Below are positions 44,301-56,700 of a stretch of DNA of 64,000 nucleotides, piece by piece. The DNA comes from Hortaea werneckii (Eukaryota; Ascomycota; Dothideomycetes; Mycosphaerellales; Teratosphaeriaceae). Where the stretch lies: assembly GCA_037044905.1 (NCBI GenBank), contig JBAOKB010000174.1, positions 62,001 through 126,000 of the forward strand. The letters are read 5' to 3'. How positions within the stretch are numbered: position 1 is the stretch's first letter; each line of letters begins with the position of its first letter. The notes beneath the pieces were generated by a model. The model saw nothing but the letters and a program-made list of their open reading frames with translations, was not told where the DNA came from and made no database searches. The position numbers were made by a program, and so were the translations under genes.

Positions 44301-46225
44301 CATGTCGTCGGCGAGATCAAAGTTGCGAAGGAAAGACTGTCCAAAGATGTCAATATCTTTCCAGTACAAGGGAAAGATGGCCTGATCTCGCTTCGCTCCT
44401 TACACGACAAATCCTGGTTTATTGCAGACGCAGACAAGCCGAGACTAAAGAAACTCTTCGACCGCAAAGTCGATCTTCTGGCCCTTGAAGACGACAAGCT
44501 CAGGGAGTGCCCGAACTTAAAAGGTAGACTGGAGCTGGACAGGCGGGCACTGAGCAAACACGTCCGCGAGGAAATGGTGCTCAAAGGAGAGAAGAAGCTC
44601 AATCAAGAACTCACTGATTACGTCCGAGTCCGTGCTAAATATGTGGCTTTGTAAGTCTTGCCGGTTGTGTACGTGAGGTGCTATCGCTAACGCTTTCACA
44701 GGCTGGCAAATTCAGACAAGCGCGAGTCACTGAAGAGTCGTTTCTCTACTCTGAATGTGATCTCTGTAGATGAATTGCGGCAGAGGACCTTTATTCAGAT
44801 GCCTTCTGGTCCGATCTACGGCGCAGATGTGGCCAGTCGTGCTTGCGTCGAATACCGTCAAGATTCAGTACAAGTACTCGTACCGAATTCATCTCAAGAT
44901 TCCAGAAACCTGCCAGTTATGGACCTCTGTAGCCATTTGATGAAGGAATTTGGCATCGGTGCTGAACAGAAGGCGATTATGTTGTTCATCTTTTTCACCG
45001 AGGACTTGAACTTCATCGAATTGACTCTTGAAAAAGAGCAAGTGCTGGGAGGTGCATCCAACCCGGCGATGGAGCCATTGACGCTGGTCATCGACGAAGA
45101 GATGGCCGATCAAGAGCGTCGAAAGACCCAAACAACGAAGAGCACACCCATACCTATCCCTCGCAGCGGGCCCAGCATGTGCTTTACTGGCGGCACCATT
45201 CCCGCTTTCCCCCCGAATCTCAATCACAACACAACGGCCGGCCATCGCGGGACAGAGATCTCCGGCTCAAGCGCCGCCGTTCGATCTCGTGGCGTTGGAA
45301 GGTCCTCCGACACATCTAGTTGCGCCGCTACGTCTGATTCAGGCGTTGGATTCGGGGGCTCTACTAACCATATAAGGTTCGGAGAGGCAGAGCCGGTCTT
45401 TGTAGGAAGGAGCTCATCTCACGCCAAGGCGCGGGGGGACGTTCCAGAGCGCGATCTTCTGCAGAAAGACAGTTCTCTCGATCTCTCTAAGATGACGAAG
45501 GCGCTCCATGTTGATCTACCGAGCACCAGAGACTTCAGCAATGGAATGAGATCGGCGCTACCGACGGCCGGGCAGGTAGACGAGTACCAGGTCAAGATTG
45601 GCTCTCATGGCGAGCACATGGTACGTTGAACATCCCAGGGTCGATTCGTCGTCATCGTTATCGTCATCCTCATCTTCTAGCTGCTAACATTACTTACTTA
45701 TAGGCCTATGAGATCCTGAACAAAAAGTTTGGCGTCACGTACGACCAGTGGACGAGCAACCTACGTGAAGACCACGGCTTCCCAGCATTCTCTGGCGATG
45801 AAGCCTTGCATGCAGATTTCACGGTTACTAACTATCAGGTCTGCCAACGCCTTAGCAACTACCTTATTGACAAGGATGTTGTCAGTAAAGAAATGCTTGC
45901 CGGCTGCAAAGTTACGGCCTACCACATTGAAGTGAAGGCTACGACGGGAAGGTGCTCTGAGCCCTTCTCGTTGAGCGATGCGCAACTCGAATTTGTAAGT
46001 CTTTTGGCCCGTCATACAAAGTGAGGGACCTCGTACTAATGAAATGGTTATCAGGCGCGATCCTACTATAGCAACCGCAGCGAAATCTACATGGTGATGC
46101 GCCTGTTCAACTTGAATGCTGCGAAGCCTTCCGCCGACTTCTTCGTCGACCCTTATTCGATGATGCTTAATGGACAGCTGATGTTCATGGCACCAGGCGG
46201 ACTGCTTCTGGAGAAAGCTGGGTGA
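41362..46225 (+). CDS. Hsp90-like ATPase with C-terminal DUF3883-type nuclease-like domain (NO VEIN-like)
   Basis: Seven exons (41362-41477, 41529-42334, 42394-43975, 44024-44650, 44702-45620, 45704-45994, 46055-46225) join in frame to 1503 residues; most donors are GTAAGT or close. The N-terminal ~300 residues form a GHKL/Hsp90-type ATP-binding fold as in sacsin and plant NO VEIN: ELIQNADDN (N box), NEVGF (G1) and GFIGEKGIGFKSAF (G2). A long helical middle follows with no named domain, then a Ser/Gly-rich linker (~1185-1310). The last ~150 residues contain HADF, then HIEVKAT, a D...E-x-K pattern typical of DUF3883 / PD-(D/E)XK nuclease-like folds. Fungal proteins of this layout are uncharacterised; in plants NOV affects cell fate, and bacterial relatives occur with restriction genes. 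Nuclease activity is inference. Confidence 0.85.
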
Positions 46226-47064
46226 AGCTCATCGTGTTCGAAGGGAGGGAAAGCCCGTTGCATCATTTGACAGCATGGCGTTAGGGCACTGGAGGGAGTT
46301 GTAGTAGCGTTTGGAGTGCCTTAAGCTTTCAACGAGCTCGGTTTTGTATTGGAATGCCCTAGCGCTGGGTAGAGGCTCATACGAGGTGACGCTGCATTGT
46401 AGCTAGAAAGATGTGCGACTAGCTACAGTCGAATTGCGTGAGCAAGGTTGATCCGAAACACACGAGATATCAAGGCTTTGCCCTGGGAATTCTCTGGTCT
46501 CATTGACGTGTATTCCTACCTGCGTAGCGTTCCTCTACAGGATGGATAATCACTTGCGCTTCGACATGCAACGTAGAATTTACTCCCTAGCCTAACAAGG
46601 ACTACCGCGGCCGTATGTAACGCATCCATGCAAGACGTTGATACTACAGGCAATCTCAAGTGATGAGGAGGTGGCCTCGCCAGCGGTCCGTGCGACGGCG
46701 ACCTTTCTACAGTCTATGATGGATCTCGATTGACCTCCCCGTAAGACATCTACCCAAGCAAACAGGTGCCTTGCGATTGACCACGACTTAAAGATCAGCC
46801 CATTCAGAGTCCGTCGTTGCTGCATTGCTGGTGCAACTCCACCACTGTCAAGGAGGCATCTATACATGACAAAACGGCCCGTAGAGCACTGTAATAAAGA
46901 ACGCAGCTTTTCACAGGCCTCGTTGCATGGTCGATGGAGAGAGGGGCTACTGAGCGCAGTCAAGCCAATGAAGACGTTTCGACATTACCAATTTCGTGAT
47001 ACCTAATCTATGCAAGACTCTCCTCCATAATGCCAAGAAGCATAAAAGGAACCGAATGCATTCC
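46226..47064. other. Intergenic region between convergent genes
   Basis: It contains the 3' ends of two convergent genes. A 123-residue - strand ORF at 46592-46963 has no recognisable feature. No repeat or RNA gene seen. Confidence 0.4.
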
Positions 47065-49146
47065 TCAAGGCAGCCCCATCCACAGATCCATCATCTTCCC
47101 AAAATCCGGCGTCCCGAGCCCCGTCACAGGATCCCACCCTTCCACAGCCTGGAACCCTTCGGTCCCACAACCGGGGTTGGTCCCATTCACCACATCGTTC
47201 AGCACGCTGGGGAAAGTATACAAGACCGGGTTCACGAACCCGACCGTGCTCTTATTCGCCGCTAATCGCTCCTCGTTAATACGGTTCAGGATCGCGCCGA
47301 AAATTGGCGCCGAGGCTGATGTGCCTGCCGTTAGCGAGAACCCGCCGCTGGCGAAGACGGCGATGTTGTCGCCTACGGCCGCGACGTCGGGGACGCCTCG
47401 GCCGATGCGGTTGTAGATCCCGCCGGAGTTGCCGGCGAGCGCGGTGACGTTGGGTTTGGTTGGGTTGGTCGCGTTGTCCACGATGCCGCTGTAGTATGGG
47501 TAAGCCGGCTCGTGGTGGGTGAAGAAGTGAGCCACGGCGTCCTGCTGGTAGTCTGGGATGGGGTAGACGTTGCTGAAGCCGCCGCCGGAGGCGAACGCGT
47601 GCGGGTAGCGGCCGCCAGCGGGATCGAAGGCGGCGGACTCGCGATCCGAGACGTTCTGGCCTGGGTGGAGCTTGGTGGCGCCGACGTTGGTGATGTATGG
47701 GCAGGTGTTGGGCCAGGTGGGGTTAAAGATGTTGCCTTCGGGGCCGAGACAACCGGTTTCGGGTGACGATGAGGGGGAGATGGAGTCGTTGTAGTTACCT
47801 ACTCCGGCGTCGCCAGAGGCGTAGACGAACGAGACGCCTTGGAGACCGAGCTTCATGAACTCGTTGCATTGCCGCTTTTGGTATGCAATTGGTAGATCGG
47901 CCTCTTGCCCACCGTACGAGACGGACATCACATTGGTAGGCTTGAAGGTACCGCACATCAACGTGCCGTTGTATCCCATCGACCCAAGCTGGTTCGTGTC
48001 AGGGTACGTGGGGTCGATGCCGTCGGCATTCCCGGTCTCTCCGTAGGCAGTGTAGTTGCAATACGAGCCATCGATGGCGTCCAACAACGTGTTGAAGCCC
48101 CAGGTGTAGGTGTTGTTGGCCCAAAGCTGATAATGCCTGTCGTCGACGTTAAAGATCGTGATCGTCTGCGGGTACACGATCGGGTAGGCGACCTCTAGGT
48201 CGAGCTCCGCCTCAGGGCCGGCCTGGAATAAGTAAGAGGTGTTTGCAATCCCACCGTTGACCAGATTGTTGATCGGGTGGGTGTTGTTCGGGATGCCGAC
48301 GTGTGAGTAGTTGGAGAAGAAGAGATTCAGGTCTTCTTGGTGCCACATTTGAAGCTCAGACTCAAAGATTCCCATGCTGTTGTTCGGGTGGGAGAGGTTG
48401 GCATCCGGGATCTTGTATAGAGCGGCAATGCAGGCAGGCGTGATTGTAGTATCGCAAGTACTTAGATTTCCTGGAGCATTCTCCGGATTCAGTACGTCTA
48501 ATTGATTGAGCTTGACGTATCGGTGGCTGTAGGGCCGCTGCTGCTGCGCTTCATCGGTGGATGGCGTCGAACGCCGATGGTGCTTAACAGCCTGTGAATC
48601 CTCGTTGCTAGGCGCAAGCAACTTGATTCCAGGAGTGATGTAGTCGACATGATGCTGCACATGCTTCGGTACATGATACTGCTCGGTAGCAGGGAGTACG
48701 CCTCCTGTATGACTATCCTCATATTCGAAGTACTCAGTATGAAGTAACGCCTCAGCCTGCTCGACGGTCGCGTGAAATGCCATCCATCCTTTGTTTTCGG
48801 ATTGAACATGACCAGTAATTCCATGGTCAGAGAGCCAGTTCTTAACCGTTTCGACTGTCTCCTCGCTCGGCTTGAACATATCGATCACTTCATCTGAGGT
48901 CCAGTGTTTGCCATAGTTCGGTGAATGCGGATGAGAGATATCCATGAGGTGCTCATGCGCATTGCCCAGGTTCTGCTGGGTCAATCCAATACGCATAGGC
49001 AGGACGCCAGACGCTCTATCACGCTTCGTCCATCTTCCATCTCCAAGTCCATCTCGACGTTCATGAACCACGTGCGTATCCGGTACGGCTGCGCCGCTTG
49101 CTGAAGCGACCAGCGCCGAAAGAGCGACGGACGAAAAGAAATGCAT
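47065..49146 (-). CDS. Secreted sedolisin-family serine peptidase (S53, tripeptidyl-peptidase-like)
   Basis: Single exon, 693 residues. The N-terminus is a clear signal peptide (MHFFSSVALSALVASASGA), followed by an activation-peptide region (~50-200; HPHSPNYGKHWTSDEV, then GWMAFHATVEQAEALL) typical of S53 propeptides. The catalytic Glu/Asp pair lies in PEAELDLEVAYP (~residue 308) and the serine in TAGTSASAPIFG (~610). A C-terminal calcium-binding loop is seen in DVVNGTNPGC, then WDPVTGLGTPDF. Many Asn-X-Ser/Thr sites indicate glycosylation. Such enzymes are secreted acid peptidases that degrade external protein. A free-standing single-exon gene. Confidence 0.93.
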   Translation of the reverse strand: MHFFSSVALSALVASASGAAVPDTHVVHERRDGLGDGRWTKRDRASGVLPMRIGLTQQNLGNAHEHLMDISHPHSPNYGKHWTSDEVIDMFKPSEETVETVKNWLSDHGITGHVQSENKGWMAFHATVEQAEALLHTEYFEYEDSHTGGVLPATEQYHVPKHVQHHVDYITPGIKLLAPSNEDSQAVKHHRRSTPSTDEAQQQRPYSHRYVKLNQLDVLNPENAPGNLSTCDTTITPACIAALYKIPDANLSHPNNSMGIFESELQMWHQEDLNLFFSNYSHVGIPNNTHPINNLVNGGIANTSYLFQAGPEAELDLEVAYPIVYPQTITIFNVDDRHYQLWANNTYTWGFNTLLDAIDGSYCNYTAYGETGNADGIDPTYPDTNQLGSMGYNGTLMCGTFKPTNVMSVSYGGQEADLPIAYQKRQCNEFMKLGLQGVSFVYASGDAGVGNYNDSISPSSSPETGCLGPEGNIFNPTWPNTCPYITNVGATKLHPGQNVSDRESAAFDPAGGRYPHAFASGGGFSNVYPIPDYQQDAVAHFFTHHEPAYPYYSGIVDNATNPTKPNVTALAGNSGGIYNRIGRGVPDVAAVGDNIAVFASGGFSLTAGTSASAPIFGAILNRINEERLAANKSTVGFVNPVLYTFPSVLNDVVNGTNPGCGTEGFQAVEGWDPVTGLGTPDFGKMMDLWMGLP

Positions 49147-50091
49147 TTTGCAAACTCGTCAGACACACCAAAAAAGCAAAGCGCTTCGAAAAGGGGATCG
49201 GACAACCAGAGACAACAAGGAAAGCAGGAAACAAGAGGTTAAAACTCACTTGGCTCCTACAGCAAACAGTGGAATGGAACGAAACAAGCTTCATCATCAG
49301 CGCCCATCGTTAACGGAAGCAGGCAGGGGACCACCCGGGCACCTCCACTAACGGTGGGGAAAACGGTCATAGTGCAGGGTCGCCTGTGCAAGAAGCTTCC
49401 GATCGCAGGTACCCGCGAAAAGGGCGAGGAGTCTAATTGGGAGCTCAGGCTTGTTGGGTGTGCGGCGTTTCGGCTTATTAAGGGAGATCCTTGAGGTTGT
49501 TGGTTGCGGCTTGCATCGTGATTTTCGTGAAATTTTGAGACTCGGCGGCACGCAGCCTGCAGGCGCGTGCCAACCGGAGTTACCTGACGTTGAGCGCGCT
49601 TGGAAGCTGTGTTCCATGATCGGTGCGGAAGATGGCGCAATGGGACCAAACATCGAATTCGATTGTGAACACTCACGGCGCACCGAGATCCGAATACAGT
49701 AGTGATACGGTGATGATGATGTGCTACGTAGATGCACAGTACAAAGTCATCAGGGAGCAGGACTGGGAGTCTGAGACGCGCGGGTGGGGTGAAGTTCGGC
49801 CTATTGATGATCACGTGCGTCGCGTTGGCGCTTCGCGTTCTCCGCAAACATGAGACGCGACTCGACTCCAGATGTTCACCATCACGAGCCAAATCCATTT
49901 ACTTTACCCATCTACCTCACCTTACCTTATCTTAGCTTTGTTCTGACACCTTTGCCGCCCAAGTTGCTGACCGTCCATTGTTGCTTTTGGATTTGCTATT
50001 TTGCCGGAGGACGCTACTCACGATGATCATGATGATCAAGATGCTACACTAATAAACGTTCTGTCCGAGTTATACTTGTCATTCCTGCGGC
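49147..50091. other. Divergent promoter region
   Basis: About 0.95 kb between the peptidase and Dna2 genes, transcribed apart. Short ORFs on both strands have no domains. An AT-rich, pyrimidine-rich patch lies near 49900-49935. Nothing else recognised. Confidence 0.4.
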
Positions 50092-53000
50092 ATGGCATCG
50101 CGCACCAAAAGCTTCTTTGATCAGGATCACAAGGCAAAGGTCGGTAGATCACATGAGACGCCAGGCACATACGCTGACACATGATCCAGCAGAGGCCATA
50201 TCATCAATGGCCCCGACGTGATAACAACAGACCACCCTTGCACGAAGCACCGGTCAACGTGCCACCGAAGCCGCCGATACCAGCGACTGAAAAGACCAAG
50301 GCGAAGCTACAGGCCTTTCGACCGGTGGTGCGGGAACAGCCAGACGAGTCTGCTGCATCATCGAAGCGAGACGAGGACGCAGAGGAAAAGATCGACCCTC
50401 CTCAAGAGGCGCCCGAGGCCAGCAAGATGGGCGGCTTGCCAGTCGAAAACAACACCGCAGTGGAAAAGCCTTCGACCGAACCCCTCAGATCGTCACAAGC
50501 AGCGGCTGTCAAGACGCCTGCGTTAGCTCACTCCAAGACCTTCCCTTGCACACCTGGCGCCAGATTGCCGCTCGAAGATCTAATCGGCATCTTTGACGAG
50601 CACGCGAAAAAGCTTGAGCCCGAAGTTAGGTCGCCAGAAGAGACGCTTGGCTGGATACCCAATAGCTCTTCCACCCTGCTCACGCCAAATCGAAAACGAA
50701 AACGAGCGCGAAGCTCGTCGCCATCCTGCCCAACAACGTCTTCGCAAAGACAGGAATCTGCCTTTTTCGCAGGGAACGGCACGCAAGGCGAGAAGCGCAC
50801 GCCGGAGGCAGACCCAACAGCAGATTTATGGAAGAGATACGGGAACAGCAAAGATGGCGGAGAAGGGCTTCAGCTACCGGACATCAGTCATTTGATGGGC
50901 CAGGCTTCACCGCGACCTCTTGAGACGCCTGCGAAAAGTGCTGCCTTTAGAAGATGGGCTAGTACGGGCAATGACTGGCCGAGCAGCAAGAGCAAGCGCA
51001 GGCGCATGGATAGCAGATCAAGAATCAGCGTGTGGCAAGATACTCGACAAGAGACGGAATCAGGAGGCAAGAGTAAAGTTGCAAGCATGGTAGAAAAAAT
51101 ACAAGAGACGCTCGCGACCCAGAAGCTAGCACAAGAAGCCGCCCAAGCAGGTGGCCCATTAGTAGAGAAGCAGGCACCATCCAGTTCGAGCCCTCTACCG
51201 GACACAGGAGCTGAGACACTTGCCAAAACGCAAGGTGAGGTGAGCCCGCTCAATGCGAAACACCAAGAATGCCTACAACGGCCCGCCACCACAGCGACGC
51301 GTCCACCGCCACCGCCGACGGCCTTATCATCATTTCGAAAGCCGGTGCAAGGTACATTTGGAGGCGGGACGCCAATAGGAGATCATACGCGATCTGCACC
51401 AGACTCAGTTGCGCCTGCGCCCTTACATCTTCAGAGCAAGGCTCCTCTTACAGCCTTCAGGCGGCCTGCGATGAGCCGCACACCAAGTGGGAACGGAAGG
51501 CAATATCCTCAACGTCAACCGCCACCTCCGCCTCCCGCACCACCACAAGCAGCCCCCGCCTTGCAAGACGATCTCGAAGACTTTGGTGACGATTTTGATC
51601 TCTCGGTTGAAGATCTTGACGAACTGGTCTCCCAAAAGCCACTTCATGAGCGGTCACTGCAGGACATACCGCCTCATCCAAACCCGCCCGCCCAACCACA
51701 AACTTCCTTTGATCACCAAGCCCAGCAACCAGCCCAACAAACACCCATAGCAATAGATGACGACGACGATGAATTCGGAGGTGACGATCTTGACGAAGGC
51801 ACTTTGGTTCAAGCAGAAATCAGTGCCACACAAGCATATATGGCAAGTCAACCTTCCACAAGCATGCGTACAAAGAGTAGATAGCTCATTCTGTATATAG
51901 TTACCGCATTCTCCACGTACTCAGAGTCCGAGCAAGAAGTTGAAGAGTCCCAAGAAGCCACATGGGACTGCCAAGTCTTCCTCACCTGCTGCATCGGGCC
52001 TTGAAAGCGCCGCGAACAGATTGCAGAGGTACAAGATCAAACAGGTAGTTGATGGAGAGTATACCAACTCCAAAGGGAGGCGATGCCCTGAAGTACTGTT
52101 GGTCGGTGACGATGAAAGAACATCAAAGACAACCGCAATCACGCTCAGGGACTCCTGGGCCATGACAGGTGTCTCGCCCGGGACGATCGTGCATGTGGCT
52201 CACCTCCGTCAGACTCTAGCAGACTCGGCGACGTCTCGCTCGAGCCCTCCAGGACAAATCTTGATCACCGACGAGCCAACCAGCCCGCTATTGATAGTCC
52301 ATCCGGACCATATGCTTTCCGCTACCACTGTTGCTGATTCCTTTGACTGCGCCCGTAAAGCGGTACTTCAGGACCGCATCAAGGCAACGGGTGAGACGAA
52401 TAAGGCGATGGTATATGGCAAGATTTTGCACGAGATCTTTCAGCAAGCTCTGTCTGCGAACCAGTGGGACGCTGCATCCCTATCAGAGCTGGTACAAAAG
52501 ACCGTGCGCAATCATGTCGAAGGGCTTTGGGAGCTGGGAATGTCCGACACTGTCCTAGCAAGCGAGGAGATTACTGCTAAAATGGGAGAACTGGCTGCCT
52601 GGGCCGATATCTTCGTCGCTGACCAGCCATCCGAGAAGGCTCTCGTGGACGATAAGCAAGGCGAAAAGGTATGGATGAGTATCTCGAAGCTCATCGCGAT
52701 CGAAGAGCATATTTGGTCCCCGCAGTATGGTCTGAAGGGAAACATCGATGCCACGATCCAGAGCACACTCGTCGATCATCCGAAGGAGCCGGCGAAGAAG
52801 CTCATTGCTCCTTTCGAGGTTAAGACCGGACGCACGACCCAGTCGCCTGCCCATAGAGCCCAGACGGCTCTGTATACATTGTTACTAACTGATCGTTACG
52901 ACGTCACGGTGCAAGCTGGCATCTTATACTATCTGGAAAGCTCGAGCATGAGCAGAATAGCTCCCCCGATCAACGAGATCCGGCAGATGGTCCAGCAGCG

Positions 53001-55640
53001 GAATCGTGTCGCTGCTTATATCCACCGAGCGCGTTTCCCGAGCAAAGAAGGTCAGGAACTTGATCAAGCGCAAGTGGTACCCCAGCCGACTCAGGAGATC
53101 GAGGAATCTGGTCTTCCGGCCCTGTTGAAGAACCCCTTCAAGTGTGGGAAATGCTATGCTCGGCAGTCTTGCTTCGTGTATCACGCTCTGGCGGAAGGCG
53201 GCTCGGCCGAATCTGCCGGCATGGTTGACGATAGCAAAAAGAACCATAGTCTTACCTGGAATGAGGCAGTCGGCCATCTTGCACTCAGCGCCAAGGACCA
53301 GACAGATGCGACGAGATATAAGTCTTGGTTCTCTAAACGGGATCGTCTCCTGACTTTCGAAGAGAGCCAGATGAGCGTACTAAGAAAAGAGCTATGGACT
53401 ATGTCCTCTGCTGAACGTGAGAAGGCAGGGCGGTGTTTTGGGAATCTTGTCCTCGAGCACGACCCTAGCTCAACAGTGTCAAGTCGGACGCAGACGCACG
53501 TCGACGGCATCGAGGGAAGTGGCGGAAAAATCAATCGCTACACGTATGTCTTCAAACGTGCAGTGCCCAGGTCTGCAGCATCGTTTGCAGAAGGAACACA
53601 ACTGAACGTCGGCGAGCCGGTTGTAGTCAGCTCGGAGCAAGGGCAGTGGGCGCTTGCGAATGGATATGTTGTTGGTGCTACAAAGAACAATATTACTGTA
53701 GCCGTCGACCGGAAGCTGGGCGATGCGAGGCGACGGCTTACTGGATTCGATGAAGCACGAAACAACGCCTTTCAGGGCACCATGACTGTTGGGCAAGAGC
53801 ACGCTGCCATCGACCCTGACGTGACTCATGATATCTATCGGCTTGATAAAGACGAATTCTCAAATGGACTGGCATTAATCCGGAATAACCTCGTCAGTCT
53901 GATGGATTCCCACCCAATCAACACGAAGTTGCGGCAACAGATTGTCTTCGAGCGCCACACCCTCCTTCCACCCGCCATCTCAGTTGCCGCGTCTACCGAA
54001 TTCACAGCTCGGCGAGATGAACGAAGATCAACAAGGCGCCGTCAGCAAAGTCCTTAGCACTGAAGACTACGCTCTCATTCTCGGTATGCCCGGCACAGGC
54101 AAGACGACCACAGTCGCACACATCATCCGCGCACTCCTAGCGGAAGACAAGACGATCCTCTTGACATCCTTCACGCACACCGCCGTTGACAACATCCTGA
54201 TGAAAATCCGTGACATTGCCCCTGAGAACAGTATCCTTCGGCTAGGCGTGCCAGCCAAGATCCACCCGGAAGTCCAGAAATTCTGCCAGCTTGCCGCCAC
54301 GCCTCGGACGGAGATCGATGAGATCGACAAGTGCTACATGGGTTGTCGCATTGTGGCGACGACTTGCATGGGCACAAACCATGCTGTTTTCAACCGCCGG
54401 GCGTTCGACGTTTGTATCGTGGATGAGGCCAGTCAGATCACGTTGCCTACGTCCTTGGGTCCTCTGCTGCATGCGAGGAAGTTTGTGCTGGTTGGAGATC
54501 ACTATCAGTTGCCCCCTCTGGTCCAGAACAAGTCGGCTCTGGAGGGCGGTCTAGACGTCTCTTTGTTCAGGCAGTTGAGCGAAGAGCATCCCGAGGCTGT
54601 CGCAATGCTGGGGAAGCAGTATCGCATGTGCGAGGATATCATGAGTCTGTCGAACGAACTCATTTACAGTGGGAAGTTGCGCTGTGGGAATGACTCCGTC
54701 GCAAAGCGGACGCTTTCGATCAGCGATACAGCTGCCTTGCAAGACTTCCACCAACCATTACCTCTAGGCCAGGGCTGCCGGGGTAGCTGTTGGCTCACCG
54801 ACGCCGTGCAGCCTGAGAGACGAGTCGTTTTCGCCAACATCGATGCTTTGGGACAGGAAGCTATGGAGAGCCTGACGTCTGGAAAGAACATAACTAACCA
54901 AGTCGAGGCGACTCACTGCACAGCTTGTTCTAAGCTTGCTAAGGCTAGGCGTGCCTGGCAAGGACATTGGCGTCATTACCCTCTATCGCTCGCAATTGGC
55001 GCTCATGCGTCAGCTGTTCAAACTAGCCGGTATCAGCAACGAAGTCGAAATCGACTCAGCGGATCGTTTCCAAGGCCGGGACAAGGACTGCATCATCCTA
55101 TCGATGGTCCGCTCTAATGAGTCGGGCATAGTCGGTGACCTCCTGAAGGACTGGAGACGTGTCAACGTCGCTCTTACTAGAGCGAGATCCAAGCTTATCG
55201 TGCTAGGCAGCCGTCGGACACTGGTCAATAACGAACTACTAGCCAGATTCATGGTTCTCGTCGATCGTCGGGGATGGACGCTTGATCTGCCGAAGGGGGC
55301 TGATACGTGCCATACCTTCGACTTCAGCTCGCAATCGACGGCGAGTCTCATCCCGCGTAGTACACCGAGCCCGACGAAGAAGGCTCATGCAAGTCCGAAT
55401 AAAACTTCTAAAGCCGCCGGTTCACCGGTTAATGTGTCGGAGAGTCCCTCGAAGGCTCTGCAGCCATCCACGAACGCTGGGAATCGCGGTCCAGCGCAAC
55501 TAGGGAGCCAGAGTAAGCCCATGAAGACTCCTGGTCGGGTCATCAGTGGCAGGGTCTCCAAGCATGAGAAGCAGGCGAAGGCAACGAAGGAGCAAATGGC
55601 GTTTGAGATTTGGGAAGACTTGACTGCAGATGATCTTTAG
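50092..55640 (+). CDS. DNA2: Dna2 replication/repair nuclease-helicase, with frame breaks
   Basis: A short first exon (50092-50139; SFFDQ resembles a PCNA-binding end) probably joins 50190 onward. The N-terminal ~560 residues are disordered with an acidic stretch (DLEDFGDDFDLSVEDLDEL). The Cas4/RecB-type nuclease domain spans about 52050-53250: FDCARKAVLQDR, NIDATIQ, FEVKTGR, and the iron-sulfur cysteines CGKCYARQSC. The superfamily I helicase begins near 54020: GMPGTGKTTT (Walker A), VDEASQ (motif II), GDHYQLPP (III), then QGRDKDCIILS (V) and VNVALTRAR (VI). Dna2 trims long flaps and resects breaks. Frame is lost near 51885-51930, 53940 and 54915, each time needing a one-base skip. No standard GT-AG intron fits the latter two, so they are real mutations or assembly indels. 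Confidence 0.85.
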
Positions 55641-55789
55641 TCTGTTCTGCGCAGCGAAACCTTTGAATAAAGTGCGCCTCAAGCTCTGGCGAGTCGCGCT
55701 AATGGATACTTATGATAAAAGACGAGCTCGGCAAATGCAAAGTCGTTCGTAGCGGATAAAACTTCGAGATTTCGTTACACTATTCAGAT

Positions 55790-56700
55790 CTAAGGGAGCG
55801 TGTATCCTCCATCTATAACGAGGTTGGCCCCGGTCATGTATGAGCTCGCATCACTGGCGAGGAAGACGTAGGCCTTTTGACATTGGTCAGCTCTGGTGAG
55901 TATGATATAAGTCTCGCATTCACTTACGCCTTTCAGCTCTGCCGGGTCACACAGTCTCTTTCCAGGAATGAGACCAAACCAAGTATCCCTCCATTCCTGG
56001 GGATGTACTGAAAGCACTGTGAAGTTGTTAGTCTGGGATCCAGAAGCGGACGAGGGAAAAACGACTTACTATCCGTTGCAATAAAGCCAGGCGATATGCA
56101 ATTCACCCTCGCAAACTCGGTCCACTCCACGGCAAGACACTTTGCCAAGTGCACCACAGCGGCCTTGGATGCATTATAAGCGCTCTGCTTCTGCGGGATG
56201 TTCACCAGCAGCGCCGAGACAGAAGCAGTGAAGATCATCGACCCAGCGCCCGGCCCTTGCTGCTTGAAAATCTTGCCCGCCGCCTGCGCGGTCCACATGG
56301 CCCCGTCCAAATTGACCTTCATCATCTCATGCCAGTCCTCCTCGGCATATTCCAAACTGTCGTGATGCGCTGCAATGCCCGCATTCGCCACGCAGATGTC
56401 TAGCCTGCCGAACTCCTTTGCAATCTGGTTGATGGTGGCGGTGATGCTAGCTTTGTCCCTGACATCAGACTTGTACGCTTTCACGGTCGAGCCGGTGTCC
56501 TTGGAGATTTTGCTTGCGGTGTCTTCGGCGTCTTTGCTGCTGGTGTAGATTAAAGCTACTGTTGCGCCGGCTTCGGCCAGCGCTCTGACGACCTCGAGAC
56601 CGATTCCTCGTGCCCCGCCTGTCACTGCTGCTATTTTGTTTTGAAGGCTGAAGTGCGAGAGCACTGGTTTACTTGGATCGTTGGGCTTTGCGAGAGGCAT
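55790..56700 (-). CDS. Short-chain dehydrogenase/reductase, sorbose/xylulose reductase-like
   Basis: Exons 56700-56070, 56016-55928 and 55873-55790 give 267 residues with both introns in phase (GTAAGT donors, CTAAC and CTGAC branch points). Classical SDR motifs: TGGARGIG (cofactor, ~residue 28), ANAGIA (~110), a catalytic Ser in the SVSA segment and YNASK (~177), and the C-terminal GANLVIDGGYTLP. It most resembles fungal NADP(H)-dependent mannitol/sorbose/L-xylulose reductases (the SOU family), which interconvert ketoses and polyols. It faces away from the xylitol-dehydrogenase-like gene across a 615-base shared upstream region, beside a sugar transporter and a zinc-cluster regulator, which supports a role in polyol or pentose use. 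The exact substrate cannot be read from sequence. Confidence 0.85.

Noticed and set aside
46592..46963. 123-codon - strand ORF between convergent genes
   Set aside because: No recognisable feature; likely chance.
53941..53983. Possible 40-base intron (GTCTTC...CTCAG) to explain the Dna2 frame change
   Set aside because: Too short for a fungal intron, poor donor and no branch point, although its length would restore frame.
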